DNA of 64,000 bases from Pseudonocardia sp. DSM 110487 (GCF_019468565.1 NZ_CP080521.1:4960001-5024000), one strand, 5' to 3'. Positions 8,948 to 17,708 are shown, counted from the first letter of the stretch. Numbers and translations: made by a program. The notes: generated by a model not told the origin, from the letters alone.

Positions 8948-9940
8948 ATGACGGACACCTCAAGGCGCGATCCGGGAGCGCGCGTCGTCGACGTCCACGC
9001 GCACGGCGTCCCGCGCGAGCTGCTCACCGCGCTGCGGTCGGCTCCCGGCTCGTCGTCGCTGCCCGAGCTCGGACCGGACCGGCGACTCCGCTTCGGCGTC
9101 CGATGGACGTCACCAGCGCCGGAGGCCCTCACCGACGTGCCCGCGCGGCTCGCGGAGATGGACCGCACGGGCGTCGACGTGCAGGTGGTCTCGCCATGGA
9201 TCGAGCTGAGCCCGGACGAGCTCGAGCCCGCCGCGCGGGCGGCGTTCCTGCGCCTGCTCAACGACGGGATGGCGGAGCTGGCGGCCGACCACCCCGACCG
9301 GCTGCGGGCCCTCGCGCTCGTCGACCGGCACGACCCCGCGTCGGCCGCGGCAGAGCTGGTGCGCACGGCCGCTCGTCCCGGTGTCGTCGGCGTCGAGCTC
9401 GCCGCAGGCGGGTCCGCGGCGCCGCTGCACGACCCGGCATGGGACCGGCTCTGGGCTGCGGCGTCGGAGTGCGGGTCGTTCGTCCTGCTGCACCCGTGGC
9501 GGGCCGGGTCGCCCGCCGGGATCTCCGGACTCCGCCTCGGCGACATCGTGGACAACCCGGCGCAGTCCACAGCGGTGGTGGGCGCGATGGTCCTCGCGAG
9601 CGTCTTCGACCGGTTCCCCGACCTGCGGCTCTGCGTCGTGCACGGCGGCGGGTTCCTGCCGTACCAGGCAGGCCGGTTCGACGCCATCGCGCGCCTGGAG
9701 GGTGAGCGGTCTCCTGGCTCTGTGCTGCGCCGCCTCTACTACGACTCGCTGACCCACTCGCCCGAGGCGCTGTCCTGGCTGGTCGGTTTCGCCGGGAGCG
9801 ACCGCGTGCTCCTCGGCAGCGACTTCCCCTTCGCCACCGGCGACCCCGCGGCCGTCCGCGCCGTCGAGCGCGCCCCGCTGACCGCGGCCGCCCGCGCCGC
9901 CGTGCTCGGCGCCAACGCGTGCCGGCTGCTCGGTTGCTGA
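8948..9940 (+). CDS. amidohydrolase family 2 (ACMSD-like) metal-dependent hydrolase/decarboxylase
   Basis: 330 residues of the amidohydrolase-2 fold, whose members decarboxylate or hydrolyse aromatic and ring-derived acids (ACMSD, resorcylate decarboxylase and lactonase types). The metal-site pattern is intact: DVHAHG (His-17, His-19), LLHPW, VVHGGGFLPY and GSDFPF. It is divergent from the SDR operon, with a LacI-type operator between them. A second family member closes the ABC-importer operon downstream, so the pathway may use two related lyases or hydrolases. The exact reaction is not predictable from these motifs. Confidence 0.87.
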   Translation: MTDTSRRDPGARVVDVHAHGVPRELLTALRSAPGSSSLPELGPDRRLRFGVRWTSPAPEALTDVPARLAEMDRTGVDVQVVSPWIELSPDELEPAARAAFLRLLNDGMAELAADHPDRLRALALVDRHDPASAAAELVRTAARPGVVGVELAAGGSAAPLHDPAWDRLWAAASECGSFVLLHPWRAGSPAGISGLRLGDIVDNPAQSTAVVGAMVLASVFDRFPDLRLCVVHGGGFLPYQAGRFDAIARLEGERSPGSVLRRLYYDSLTHSPEALSWLVGFAGSDRVLLGSDFPFATGDPAAVRAVERAPLTAAARAAVLGANACRLLGC

Positions 9941-9974
9941 GCGCGCTCCTTGACACTCCGAGAAGCGCCACAGT

Positions 9975-9988
9975 AGAAAGCGCTTACA
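9975..9988. promoter_or_regulatory. LacI-type operator, copy 2
   Basis: AGAAAGCGCTTACA, the same palindromic word read on the opposite strand, eight bases upstream of the GGAGG ribosome-binding site of the Gfo/Idh/MocA gene. A repressor here would cover the start region of the oxidoreductase-isomerase operon. Confidence 0.8.
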
Positions 9989-10007
9989 GAAAACTGGAGG
10001 GTTGGAC

Positions 10008-11168
10008 ATGGATCAAGTTCGCGTCGGGATCATCATGAACGGCGTCACCGGCCGGATGGGGACGCGCCAGCACCTGGACCGCTCGATCGTGGCGATCCGC
10101 GATCAGGGTGGCATCGCGCTGAAGGACGGGCGGCGGCTCGTGGTCGACCCGATCCTCGTCGGGCGCAACCCGGCGAAGCTCCAGGACCTCGCCGAGCGCT
10201 ACGGCATCGACCGGTGGACGACGAGCCTCGACGAGGCCCTCGACGGCGCCGACGACAGCATCTACTTCGACGCGCAGACCACCAAGGAACGCGCCGGCTC
10301 GATCCGGAAGGCCATCGCAGCGGGCAAGCACATCTTCTGCGAGAAGCCGACCGCCACGTCCCTGCAGGACGCGCTCGAGCTCGCGCGCATGGCCACTGCG
10401 GCTGGGGTCAAGAACGGCGTCGTACAGGACAAGCTCTTCCTCCCCGGAATGCGCAAGCTCAAGCGGCTCATCGACGCCGACTTCTTCGGCACCCTGCTCA
10501 GCTTCCGGCTGAACTTCGGCTACTGGGTCTTCGAGGGCGACTGGCAGCACCTGAACCGTCCGTCGTGGAACTACCGCAGCGAGGACGGCGGCGGGCTGAT
10601 CCTCGACATGTACCCGCACTGGCGGTACCTGATCGACAACGTCGTCGCGCCGATCAGGTCCGTGCTCTGCCACGCCGAGATCCACATCCCGAAGCGGTGG
10701 GACGAGAACGGCAACGCGTACACCTCGACCGCCGAGGACGCGGCGTACGGCATGTTCAAGCTGGACAACGGCGTGCTCGCGCAGTTCACGACCTCGTGGG
10801 CCACCCGGCCCTACCGCGACGAGATCGGCGAGTGGCAGCTGGACGGGACGAGGGGCAGCGCGATCGCAGGGCTGCGGGACTGTCGCACCCAGGAGCGGGC
10901 CAACACGCCGATGCCGGTGTGGAATCCCGACATCCCGAACCCGCTCGACTTCCGTGCGGGCTGGAGCGAGGTGCCCGACAACGAGGAGTTCGGGAACGCG
11001 TTCCGCATCCAGTGGGAGATGTTCCTCCGCCACGTCGTGGAGGACGCCCCGTTCACCTGGGACCTGCTGGAGGGCGCCAAGGGCGTGCAGCTCGCCGAGC
11101 TCGCCCTGCAGTCGTCGCGGGAACGGCGCTGGATCGACGTCCCCGAGCTGACGCTCGAGCCCGCATGA
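10008..11168 (+). CDS. Gfo/Idh/MocA family NAD(P)-dependent oxidoreductase
   Basis: 386 residues. The N-terminal Rossmann domain is followed by the family marker HIFCEKP and a C-terminal substrate domain with GGGLILDMYPHW. The N-terminus (VGIIMNGVTGRMG) departs slightly from the usual GxGxxG loop. The start is the ATG at 10008, seven bases after GGAGG. The family oxidises sugars, sugar acids or cyclitols, often at C3 or C1. Its stop overlaps the start of the TIM-barrel gene, so the two very likely work on one substrate. Comparable pairs occur in cyclitol and in aryl glycoside catabolism, but the substrate here is undetermined. Confidence 0.9.
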   Translation: MDQVRVGIIMNGVTGRMGTRQHLDRSIVAIRDQGGIALKDGRRLVVDPILVGRNPAKLQDLAERYGIDRWTTSLDEALDGADDSIYFDAQTTKERAGSIRKAIAAGKHIFCEKPTATSLQDALELARMATAAGVKNGVVQDKLFLPGMRKLKRLIDADFFGTLLSFRLNFGYWVFEGDWQHLNRPSWNYRSEDGGGLILDMYPHWRYLIDNVVAPIRSVLCHAEIHIPKRWDENGNAYTSTAEDAAYGMFKLDNGVLAQFTTSWATRPYRDEIGEWQLDGTRGSAIAGLRDCRTQERANTPMPVWNPDIPNPLDFRAGWSEVPDNEEFGNAFRIQWEMFLRHVVEDAPFTWDLLEGAKGVQLAELALQSSRERRWIDVPELTLEPA

Positions 11169-11980
11169 ACACCCGGCTGTCGATCAACCAGATCACCGTG
11201 AAGAGCTGGACCTTCGAGGAGACGGTCCGGGGCCTTGCCCGGCACGGGATCGGCTGGCTGGGGGCCTGGCTCGGCCCCGTGCAGGACTACGGCGTCGAGC
11301 GCGCGGCGAAACTGCTGCGCGAGCACGACGTCCGGGTCTCGAGCGTCTGCCGGGCCGGCTTCTTCACCGGCAAGAACCCCGACGGGGGAGGGCTCGACCC
11401 CGCTGCCAACGAGCGCGCCGTCGACGTGACGGCCGCGCTCGGTGGCGACGTGCTGTACCTGGTGGCAGGCGGGGTACGGGACGACCTCGACCTCGCGAGG
11501 TCGCGGCAGGCCGTGGTCGACGGCATCGCCGACCTGGTGCCGTACGCCGCGGCGGCGGGGGTGCGCCTGGCGGTCGAGCCGCTGCACCCGACGATGTGCG
11601 CGGAGCGCTCCGTCGTCGTCACGCTCGACCATGCGCTGGACATCGTGGAGCGGTTCGACCCGGCCCACGTCGGACTGGCGGTCGACACGTACAACGTGTG
11701 GTGGGACCCGAACCTGCACGCGGCGCTCGACCGTGCAGGCGACCGCGTGATCAGCTACCAGGTGTGCGACTGGCTTGTGCCGCAGCCGCACCCGCTGTTC
11801 GGCCGCGGCATCCCGGGGGAGGGCTCGATCGACATCCCGGAGATCACGCGGGCCATCGACGCCGCCGGGTACGGCGGCCCGATCGAGATCGAGATCTTCA
11901 ACGAGGCCGTGTGGGCGGCCGACCCCGAGGACGTCCTGCACTCGATCACCGCCGGCTTCGAACGATCGGTGCTGGGCTGA
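11165..11980 (+). CDS. sugar phosphate isomerase/epimerase-like TIM-barrel protein
   Basis: 271 residues of the xylose-isomerase-like (AP_endonuc_2) TIM barrel. Probable metal ligands can be read: Glu-138 in VEPLHP, Asp-174 in AVDTYN, Gln-199 in SYQVCD (where many relatives have His) and Glu-241/Glu-243 in IEIEIFNE. The family includes IolE-like dehydratases, 3-dehydroshikimate dehydratases, epimerases and C-glycoside lyases. Start ATG overlaps the oxidoreductase stop. With the upstream oxidoreductase it probably isomerises, dehydrates or cleaves the oxidised product. It ends 9 bases before the convergent LacI gene. Confidence 0.85.
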   Translation: MNTRLSINQITVKSWTFEETVRGLARHGIGWLGAWLGPVQDYGVERAAKLLREHDVRVSSVCRAGFFTGKNPDGGGLDPAANERAVDVTAALGGDVLYLVAGGVRDDLDLARSRQAVVDGIADLVPYAAAAGVRLAVEPLHPTMCAERSVVVTLDHALDIVERFDPAHVGLAVDTYNVWWDPNLHAALDRAGDRVISYQVCDWLVPQPHPLFGRGIPGEGSIDIPEITRAIDAAGYGGPIEIEIFNEAVWAADPEDVLHSITAGFERSVLG

Positions 11981-11989
11981 ACAGGCGGA

Positions 11990-13015
11990 TCAGCGCAGCG
12001 CCGCGACGCTGTCGCGCCGCACGACGGTGCCCTCGACCTCCACGACATGGCGCGGGGAGGCGGGCTTGAGCGCGAGCTCCATCGCGTTCTCGCCCACCTT
12101 CCCGAGCGGCAGCTCCACCGTGGTGAGCGAGGGCACCGCGTCGATCGCGGCGGGTATCCCGCCGAACCCGGTGACCGACACGTCGCCGGGGACGCTGATC
12201 CCGTTCGCGCGGAGCCAGGACAGCGCGCCGACGGCGACGACGTCGGCGACGGCCAGCAGGCATCGGGGCGGCTCCCGCCTGCTCATGAGCGCCTGCGCGC
12301 CGACCAGTCCGCCATCGCGCGACACGTCCCCGTAGACGACATCGTCGCGGCCGAGCGTGATGCCGTGGTCCTTGAGGCCCAGCTTGATGCCCTGCAGCCG
12401 GTCGCGCACCGCGAGCAGCCGCTGCGGGCCTGCGAGCACGCCGAAGGAGGTGTGGCCCAGCCCCACCACGTCGTGCACGAGCTTGCGCATGCCTCCGACG
12501 TTGTCGATGTCGACCACGTGACCGACCGTCCGCCCCCTGGTCACGGACACCACCGATCCGCCGGACCGCTGGTACGCGTCGAGCTCGGCGTGCATCGCCG
12601 CGTTGTGGGCGCTGTCGCGGACCGGGCTACCGGCCAGGACGATGGCGCGCACGCGCTGATCGGCCAGCCGCTTGACGTACTCCAGCTCGCGGCGGGGGTC
12701 GCGATAGGTGCACACGATGGTGACCAGCAGGTCGTGCCGCTCCGCCACGGTGATGACGCCTCCGCTGAGGGTTGCGAAGTACGCGTCGCGGACGTCGTGG
12801 ATCACCAGCCCGACGTTCATCGAGGTGGCCGTGGCGAGGGCACGGGCATACGGGTTGGGCCGGTACCCCAGCTCGGCGGCCGCGGCGAGGACGCGTTCGC
12901 GCAGGGCCGCCCGGCCGCCGTACTCCGGGTCGCTGAGCATCCGGGAAGCCGTGGCCAGCGACACCCCGGCGTGCTCGGCGACGTCCTGCAGGCGCACGGG
13001 GGGCCGTTCCGCCAT
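11990..13015 (-). CDS. LacI family transcriptional repressor of the catabolic island
   Basis: 341 residues. The N-terminal LacI HTH is clear (VRLQDVAEHAGVSLATASRMLSD), followed by the hinge helix RPNPYARALATATS and a PBP-like ligand domain (VGLVIHDVRDAYFATLSGGV). ATG at 13015 is chosen because the HTH begins within ten residues; a longer frame would overlap the operator at 13052-13065. The gene lies between the two plus-strand operons, and its own upstream region carries two of the four AAGCGCTT palindromes. It is therefore probably autoregulated and controls the SDR, amidohydrolase, Gfo/Idh and ABC-importer operons. The inducer is unknown. Confidence 0.92.
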   Translation of the reverse strand: MAERPPVRLQDVAEHAGVSLATASRMLSDPEYGGRAALRERVLAAAAELGYRPNPYARALATATSMNVGLVIHDVRDAYFATLSGGVITVAERHDLLVTIVCTYRDPRRELEYVKRLADQRVRAIVLAGSPVRDSAHNAAMHAELDAYQRSGGSVVSVTRGRTVGHVVDIDNVGGMRKLVHDVVGLGHTSFGVLAGPQRLLAVRDRLQGIKLGLKDHGITLGRDDVVYGDVSRDGGLVGAQALMSRREPPRCLLAVADVVAVGALSWLRANGISVPGDVSVTGFGGIPAAIDAVPSLTTVELPLGKVGENAMELALKPASPRHVVEVEGTVVRRDSVAALR

Positions 13016-13051
13016 GTGTGAATCTCCCGTCGGTCCGATCGATGCGGGGAT

Positions 13052-13065
13052 TGTAAGCGCTTGCA
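13052..13065. promoter_or_regulatory. LacI-type operator, copy 3
   Basis: TGTAAGCGCTTGCA, a near-perfect 14-base palindrome 36 bases upstream of the lacI-type start codon on the minus strand; it fits autoregulation. Confidence 0.82.
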
Positions 13066-13120
13066 ACCTGGCGCCTTGACGCCTGTGCGCTCCTCTCGTA
13101 GCTTGGCCGAGCCGGCAAAC

Positions 13121-13134
13121 TGAAAGCGCTTACT
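13121..13134. promoter_or_regulatory. LacI-type operator, copy 4
   Basis: TGAAAGCGCTTACT, about 95 bases upstream of the ABC-importer binding protein and 69 bases (centre to centre) from copy 3. The two sites lie between divergent genes, so cooperative or looped repression is possible. Confidence 0.78.
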
Positions 13135-13229
13135 GTTAGGAACGGCTTGATCACTACAAGGGCGCGCGACCGCCCGGTGCGCAGCGGTGAGCACCGTGCA
13201 CCCGCTCGCGCGCTGAAGAGGAGGAGGCC

Positions 13230-14234
13230 ATGCACATCTGGACGCGGCACATCTGGACGCGTACGAGACGACTCACCGCCATCGCGCTCCTGTCCGCCCT
13301 GACCGCGACGGCATGTGGTGGCGGGGGCGTCGAGACCAACGCGGACGGGACGCTCTCGTTCACCGTGGCGGTCATCGAGCCGGACATCACGGCCGTGCCG
13401 ATACTGGCGGCCGTCGACGCCGTCCGCCAGGCGGGCCACCAGGTCGAGGTCGTCGAACTGGCGGAGCCGGAGCTGGCCATCGAAGGCCTGGCGAAGGGCG
13501 ACTACGCGATCTCGGCCGAGGCGACGAGCGCAGCGTTGATCGCCATCCAGCAGGGTGCGCCCATCAAGATCATCGCCGATGTCATCGGCAACCAGTGGGC
13601 CATCTACGGCAAGCCCGGCATCTCGTCCTGCGACGACCTGAGCGGGCGTCCGTTCGGGATCTTCAGCGAGGGCGCGGTGGCGACGGCCATCACGAAGGAC
13701 TGGGTGGACAGCACGTGTGCTGACGGCAAGCAGCCCGACTACCTGACGATCGGCGGCTCGGACGTGCGCGCTCAAGCCCTCCTCACCGGTCAGATCGACG
13801 CGACGCCGCTGGAGCTGTCGGACGTGGTCACCCTGGAGTCGTCCGGCACCTCGGGGTTCGCCGAGGTCGTGAACTTCGCCGAGAAGATGCCCCACCTGCA
13901 TCCGCAGACCGTCTACGCGAACGCCGAGTTCCTCACCGAGCACCGGGACGTGGCGCAGGCGTTCGTGACCGCACTGGTGCAGGAGCACGCGAGGATCAAC
14001 GCCGATCCGCGGCACCTCGCCGACCTGGTCACGAAGTACCTGCCGGAGGAGGACCCGGCCACCGTGGCCCGGATCGCCGAGCGGTACGTCGAGGCGAGGC
14101 TCTTCGACGCGGCGGCCCTGACGGAGCAGAACGTCCAGGGCACCATCAACTTCTTCGCACGGGCCGGCGTGATCGAGCAGGGCTTGACCGCGAAGGACGC
14201 CGCCGACCTCAGCTTCATCGAGGCCGCCGGATGA
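13230..14234 (+). CDS. NMT1/TauA-type ABC substrate-binding lipoprotein
   Basis: 334 residues. An Arg-rich start, hydrophobic segment and lipobox (TATAC, Cys-29) mark a lipoprotein. The mature part (FTVAVIEPDITAVPILAAVD, ...DYAISAEATSAALIAIQQGAPIKIIADV) has the pattern of NMT1/SsuA-like receptors that bind sulfonates, nitrate, pyrimidine precursors or aromatic acids. A purine-rich GAGGAGGAGG precedes the ATG. It heads an operon of five overlapping genes: receptor, permease, ATPase, permease, amidohydrolase. LacI-type operators lie upstream, so the ligand is probably the substrate of the catabolic island. Confidence 0.88.
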   Translation: MHIWTRHIWTRTRRLTAIALLSALTATACGGGGVETNADGTLSFTVAVIEPDITAVPILAAVDAVRQAGHQVEVVELAEPELAIEGLAKGDYAISAEATSAALIAIQQGAPIKIIADVIGNQWAIYGKPGISSCDDLSGRPFGIFSEGAVATAITKDWVDSTCADGKQPDYLTIGGSDVRAQALLTGQIDATPLELSDVVTLESSGTSGFAEVVNFAEKMPHLHPQTVYANAEFLTEHRDVAQAFVTALVQEHARINADPRHLADLVTKYLPEEDPATVARIAERYVEARLFDAAALTEQNVQGTINFFARAGVIEQGLTAKDAADLSFIEAAG

Positions 14235-15091
14235 CGGCCGCGACGACCCCCCGACACTCGCTCGCGCCCACCGTGTCCCGGTCCGGGCCCAGACCCAGGC
14301 AGCGCCCCGGGCCGCTGCGCCGGGTTCTCGACGCGAACCTGACCTACCAGCTGCTGACGTTCGTCGTCTTCGCGGTGGCATGGGAGATCTACGCCCGGGA
14401 ATGGGGCGGCCTGCTCATCCCCACGTTCACCGAGACGGTCATGGCCACCGTCGAGCTGCTGGGCAGCCCCGAGCTGTGGCGGGCGATGTACGTCAGCAAC
14501 CAGGCGTTGGTGCTCGGGTTCTGCATCGCGGTCGTCGTCGGCGTGCCGGCGGGCATCCTGCTGGGCCGGTTCCGCCGCCTGGAGCGGTTCGCCGACGTCT
14601 ACCTCAACATCCTGCTGGTCACGCCGATGGCGGCGATCATCCCGCTGCTGGTGATGTCGGTGGGCTTCGGGCTGGCGTCGCGGGTCATCCTCGTCACGAT
14701 CTTCTCGATCGTGATGGTGGTGGTGAACTGCCGGGCCGGGGTCCGGCAGGTGGATCCGTCGCTGATCGAGATGGCCCGCTCGTTCGGGGCCACCGAGCGG
14801 CAGGTCTGGTCCCGGATCCTGCTGCCCGGCGCCCTTCCGGCGATCATGACGGGCATCCGGCTGGGCGTCGGGCGCGCGGTCACCGGCATGGTGCTCGTCG
14901 AACTCCTCATGGTCTCCGCGGCGCTCGGCGGGCTGATCCTGGAGTACCGCGGCCTGTTCAAGGCGCCGCTGCTCTACGGCACCATCGTGATCATCTTGGC
15001 CGAGGCGCTCCTGCTGATCTCCGCCGCTCGATGGGCCGAACGCAAGCTGACCGGATGGGTTCGGACGAATACGGCAAGGAGCACTCAGTGA
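14231..15091 (+). CDS. ABC transporter permease, TauC/SsuC type (first of two)
   Basis: 286 residues with about six hydrophobic helices and the EAA-type cytoplasmic loop (EMARSFGATERQVWSRILLPGALPAIMTGIRLGVGRAV) that contacts the ATPase. Start ATG overlaps the receptor stop (ATGA). It is paired with a second, divergent permease two genes on, so the channel is probably a heterodimer rather than the homodimer usual for SsuC. Confidence 0.9.
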   Translation: MTAATTPRHSLAPTVSRSGPRPRQRPGPLRRVLDANLTYQLLTFVVFAVAWEIYAREWGGLLIPTFTETVMATVELLGSPELWRAMYVSNQALVLGFCIAVVVGVPAGILLGRFRRLERFADVYLNILLVTPMAAIIPLLVMSVGFGLASRVILVTIFSIVMVVVNCRAGVRQVDPSLIEMARSFGATERQVWSRILLPGALPAIMTGIRLGVGRAVTGMVLVELLMVSAALGGLILEYRGLFKAPLLYGTIVIILAEALLLISAARWAERKLTGWVRTNTARSTQ

Positions 15092-15882
15092 TCGAGATCC
15101 GGGGGATGAGCAAGACCTTCGTCGGCCAGGACGGCGGCTTCGTCGAGGCGCTGCGGGACGTCGACCTCGACGTCCGCGAGAACGAGTTCCTCACCGTTCT
15201 CGGGCCGAGCGGATGCGGGAAGACCACCTTGCTGAAGGCCGTTGCCGGGCTCATTCCCTGGGACCGCGGCGACATCCTCATCGACGGCATGCCGGTGCGC
15301 GGCCCGGGTCCCGATCGCAGCATGGTCTTCCAGAACTTCGCGCTGCTGCCGTGGGCCACCGTGCTGGACAACGTCGCCTTCGGGCTGCGGATGCGCGGGG
15401 TCGGCCGGGCCGAGCGCGAGGAGCGCGCCCGCTCGTTGATCGCGATGGTGGGGCTGTCGGGTTTCGAGACCAAGCGGCCCGGGGAGCTGTCCGGCGGCAT
15501 GCAGCAACGCGTGGGTATCGCCCGCGCGCTCGCCGTCGAGCCGCAGGTGCTCCTGATGGACGAGCCGTTCGGCGCGGTGGACGAGCAGACCCGGCGCCTG
15601 CTGCAGGAGGAGCTGCTGTCGATCTGGGAGGAACACCGGCTGACCGTCGTGTTCATCACCCACAGCATGGAGGAGGCCGTGCTGCTCGGGGACCGCGTCG
15701 TGCTGATGAGTGCCCGCCCAGGGCGGATCGCCGAGATCGTGCCGGTCCCGCTGCAACGGCCGCGTTCCAGCGACGTCGGTGCCCTCGAACGCTCCGGGCA
15801 GTACGTCGAGATCACGGCATATCTGTGGGACCGGCTCCGGGACATGCACGAGGAGCACCGTCCGGCCGGGGTGTCCGGATGA
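15088..15882 (+). CDS. ABC transporter ATP-binding protein, TauB/SsuB type
   Basis: 264 residues. Walker A is GPSGCGKTT, the Q-loop is VFQNFALLPW, the signature is LSGGMQQRVGIARAL, Walker B is VLLMDEPFGAVD and the switch His lies in FITHSMEEA. It energises import with the two flanking permeases. The GTG start overlaps the stop of the first permease (GTGA) and its own stop overlaps the start of the second. The C-terminal 30 residues extend beyond the nucleotide-binding domain, as in nitrate/sulfonate systems. Confidence 0.93.
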   Translation: MIEIRGMSKTFVGQDGGFVEALRDVDLDVRENEFLTVLGPSGCGKTTLLKAVAGLIPWDRGDILIDGMPVRGPGPDRSMVFQNFALLPWATVLDNVAFGLRMRGVGRAEREERARSLIAMVGLSGFETKRPGELSGGMQQRVGIARALAVEPQVLLMDEPFGAVDEQTRRLLQEELLSIWEEHRLTVVFITHSMEEAVLLGDRVVLMSARPGRIAEIVPVPLQRPRSSDVGALERSGQYVEITAYLWDRLRDMHEEHRPAGVSG

Positions 15883-16679
15883 ATGCGCTGACCGTGTCCC
15901 GTTCCGGCGGGCAGCCGTCATGGCGGCGGCTGCCGGACGCGCCGCTGAGCCTTGCCGCCGGTGCCGTGGCCTGGGAGCTGGTCGGGCACCTTGCGGGCGT
16001 GCCGTTCTTCCCACCGCTGAGCACGGTGCTGGTCCGGCTCGCCGAGATGGCATCGGGCGGGCTGATCTTCAGCAGTCTCGGCGACAGCCTCGTCAACCTG
16101 GCGCTCGGGTTCGCCATCTCGCTCGTCGCCGGGCTCGTGACCGGCGTCGCCATGGGCCGTTACCGCAAGGTCGAAGCCGCGCTCGGCGTGTACGTGTACT
16201 CGCTGCTCACCGCCCCGTCGCTGGTCTTCGCGCCCATCTTCTTCTCGGTGCTGGGAGCAGGCCGCGGCTCGATCGTCGCGGTGGTCGTGATGTACGCGAT
16301 GTTCGTGATCATCATCAACACCGCGTCGGCGATCCAGTCCGTGCCCGCCCACCTGGTCGAGATGGCGCGCTCCTACGGCGCGAGCGAGCGCCAGGTGCTG
16401 CTGCGGGTCATGCTGCCTGCCGCCGCGCCCATGATCATGGCGGGCGTCCGGCTCGGCGTCGGTCGCGCCGTCACTGGAATGATCAACGGCGAGATGTTCA
16501 TCGCCGTCGTCGGCCTCGGTCACATCGTCACCGAGGCGAGCGGGCGATTCGACGGCGCGAGCGTACTGGCCGTGCTCCTGATCATCATCGCCGTCGCGCT
16601 CGGGGCCGTCGCGCTGGTCCAGGCCGTCGACCGCAGGGTCACCGGCTGGGTTCCGAAGACATCGAGAGGAGAACAGTGA
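15879..16679 (+). CDS. ABC transporter permease, TauC/SsuC type (second of two)
   Basis: 266 residues, membrane protein with the EAA loop EMARSYGASERQVLLRVMLPAAAPMIMAGVRLGVGRAV, closely matching that of the first permease but with different flanks. It partners the TauB-like ATPase. Its ATG overlaps the ATPase stop, and its own stop overlaps the GTG of the amidohydrolase, so the five genes are translated as a coupled set. Confidence 0.9.
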   Translation: MNALTVSRSGGQPSWRRLPDAPLSLAAGAVAWELVGHLAGVPFFPPLSTVLVRLAEMASGGLIFSSLGDSLVNLALGFAISLVAGLVTGVAMGRYRKVEAALGVYVYSLLTAPSLVFAPIFFSVLGAGRGSIVAVVVMYAMFVIIINTASAIQSVPAHLVEMARSYGASERQVLLRVMLPAAAPMIMAGVRLGVGRAVTGMINGEMFIAVVGLGHIVTEASGRFDGASVLAVLLIIIAVALGAVALVQAVDRRVTGWVPKTSRGEQ

Positions 16680-17701
16680 AGGTCGACGCGTACAGCCACA
16701 TCCTGCCGGCCCCGTACTTCGAGCGCATGCGTGAGCTCGCCGTGGATCCGGGCGCCCTCAAACGATGGCTGGAACTGCCCGCACTGCACGACGTGGACGA
16801 GCGGCTGCGGATGATGGACGAGTTCGGCGACGACTACCAGCAGGTGCTCACCCTGTCCTCGCCGCCGATCGAGCTGCTCGCCGGCCCGTCCGAGTCGCCG
16901 GCGCTGGCGCGCCTTGCCAACGAGTCGATGCGCGAGCTGTGCGAGAAGCACCCCGACCGGTTCCCCGCGTTCGTCGCCTCGTTGCCCATGAACAACCCGG
17001 ATGCGGCGCTCGACGAGCTGGCCTCCGCGATCGACGACCTCGGCGCTCGCGGCGTGCAGGTGTTCACCAACGTCAGCGGGAAGCCGCTGGACGACCCGGC
17101 GTTCCGCCTGGTGTTCGACGAGATGGCCAGGCGGGACCTGCCGATCTGGATGCACCCGGCCCGCGGCCCCGGCTTCGCCGACTACACCACCGAGGACACC
17201 TCGAAGTACGAGATCTGGTGGGCGCTGGGCTGGCCGTACGAGACAAGCGTCGCCATGGCCCGGCTGGTCTTCTCCGGCCTCCTCGAGCGGCACCCGAACA
17301 TCAAGATCATCACCCATCACCTCGGGGCGATGATCCCGTACCTGGAAGGCCGGATCGGGCTGGGCTGGAGCGACCAGCTCGGCAGCCGCACCGCGGACGA
17401 GGACTACGACCGAATGCGCCGCGAGCGGCTGCCGAGACCGTTGCTCGACTACTTCCGCCGGTTCTACGCCGACACGGCCCTGTCCGGCTCGGCTATCGGC
17501 ATCCGTTGCGGCCTGGACTTCTTCGGCTCCGACCACGTCCTGTTCGGCAGCGACTGCCCCTTCGACCCCGAAGGCGGGCCCATGTACATCCGGGAGACGA
17601 TCCGCGTGATCGACGCGCTCGACGTCACGGACGAGGTGCGGGACGAGATCTACCAGCACAACATCCGACGCCTGATGCGGCTGCCCGACGGACGGGCCTA
17701 A
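16676..17701 (+). CDS. amidohydrolase family 2 protein, second copy, with altered first metal motif
   Basis: 341 residues, ACMSD-like fold. The usual HxH opening motif reads VDAYSHILP, so the first His is replaced by Tyr-6 while His-8 is kept. Downstream motifs look intact: IWMHPARG, ITHHLGAMIPYLEGRI and FGSDCPFDPEGGP. The family contains decarboxylases and hydrolases of aromatic acids and some members vary at the first position, so the protein is not necessarily inactive. Start GTG follows AGAGGAGA and overlaps the permease stop. Co-transcription with the importer suggests that it acts early on the imported compound. Confidence 0.87.
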   Translation: MKVDAYSHILPAPYFERMRELAVDPGALKRWLELPALHDVDERLRMMDEFGDDYQQVLTLSSPPIELLAGPSESPALARLANESMRELCEKHPDRFPAFVASLPMNNPDAALDELASAIDDLGARGVQVFTNVSGKPLDDPAFRLVFDEMARRDLPIWMHPARGPGFADYTTEDTSKYEIWWALGWPYETSVAMARLVFSGLLERHPNIKIITHHLGAMIPYLEGRIGLGWSDQLGSRTADEDYDRMRRERLPRPLLDYFRRFYADTALSGSAIGIRCGLDFFGSDHVLFGSDCPFDPEGGPMYIRETIRVIDALDVTDEVRDEIYQHNIRRLMRLPDGRA

Positions 17702-17708
17702 GGAGCGC

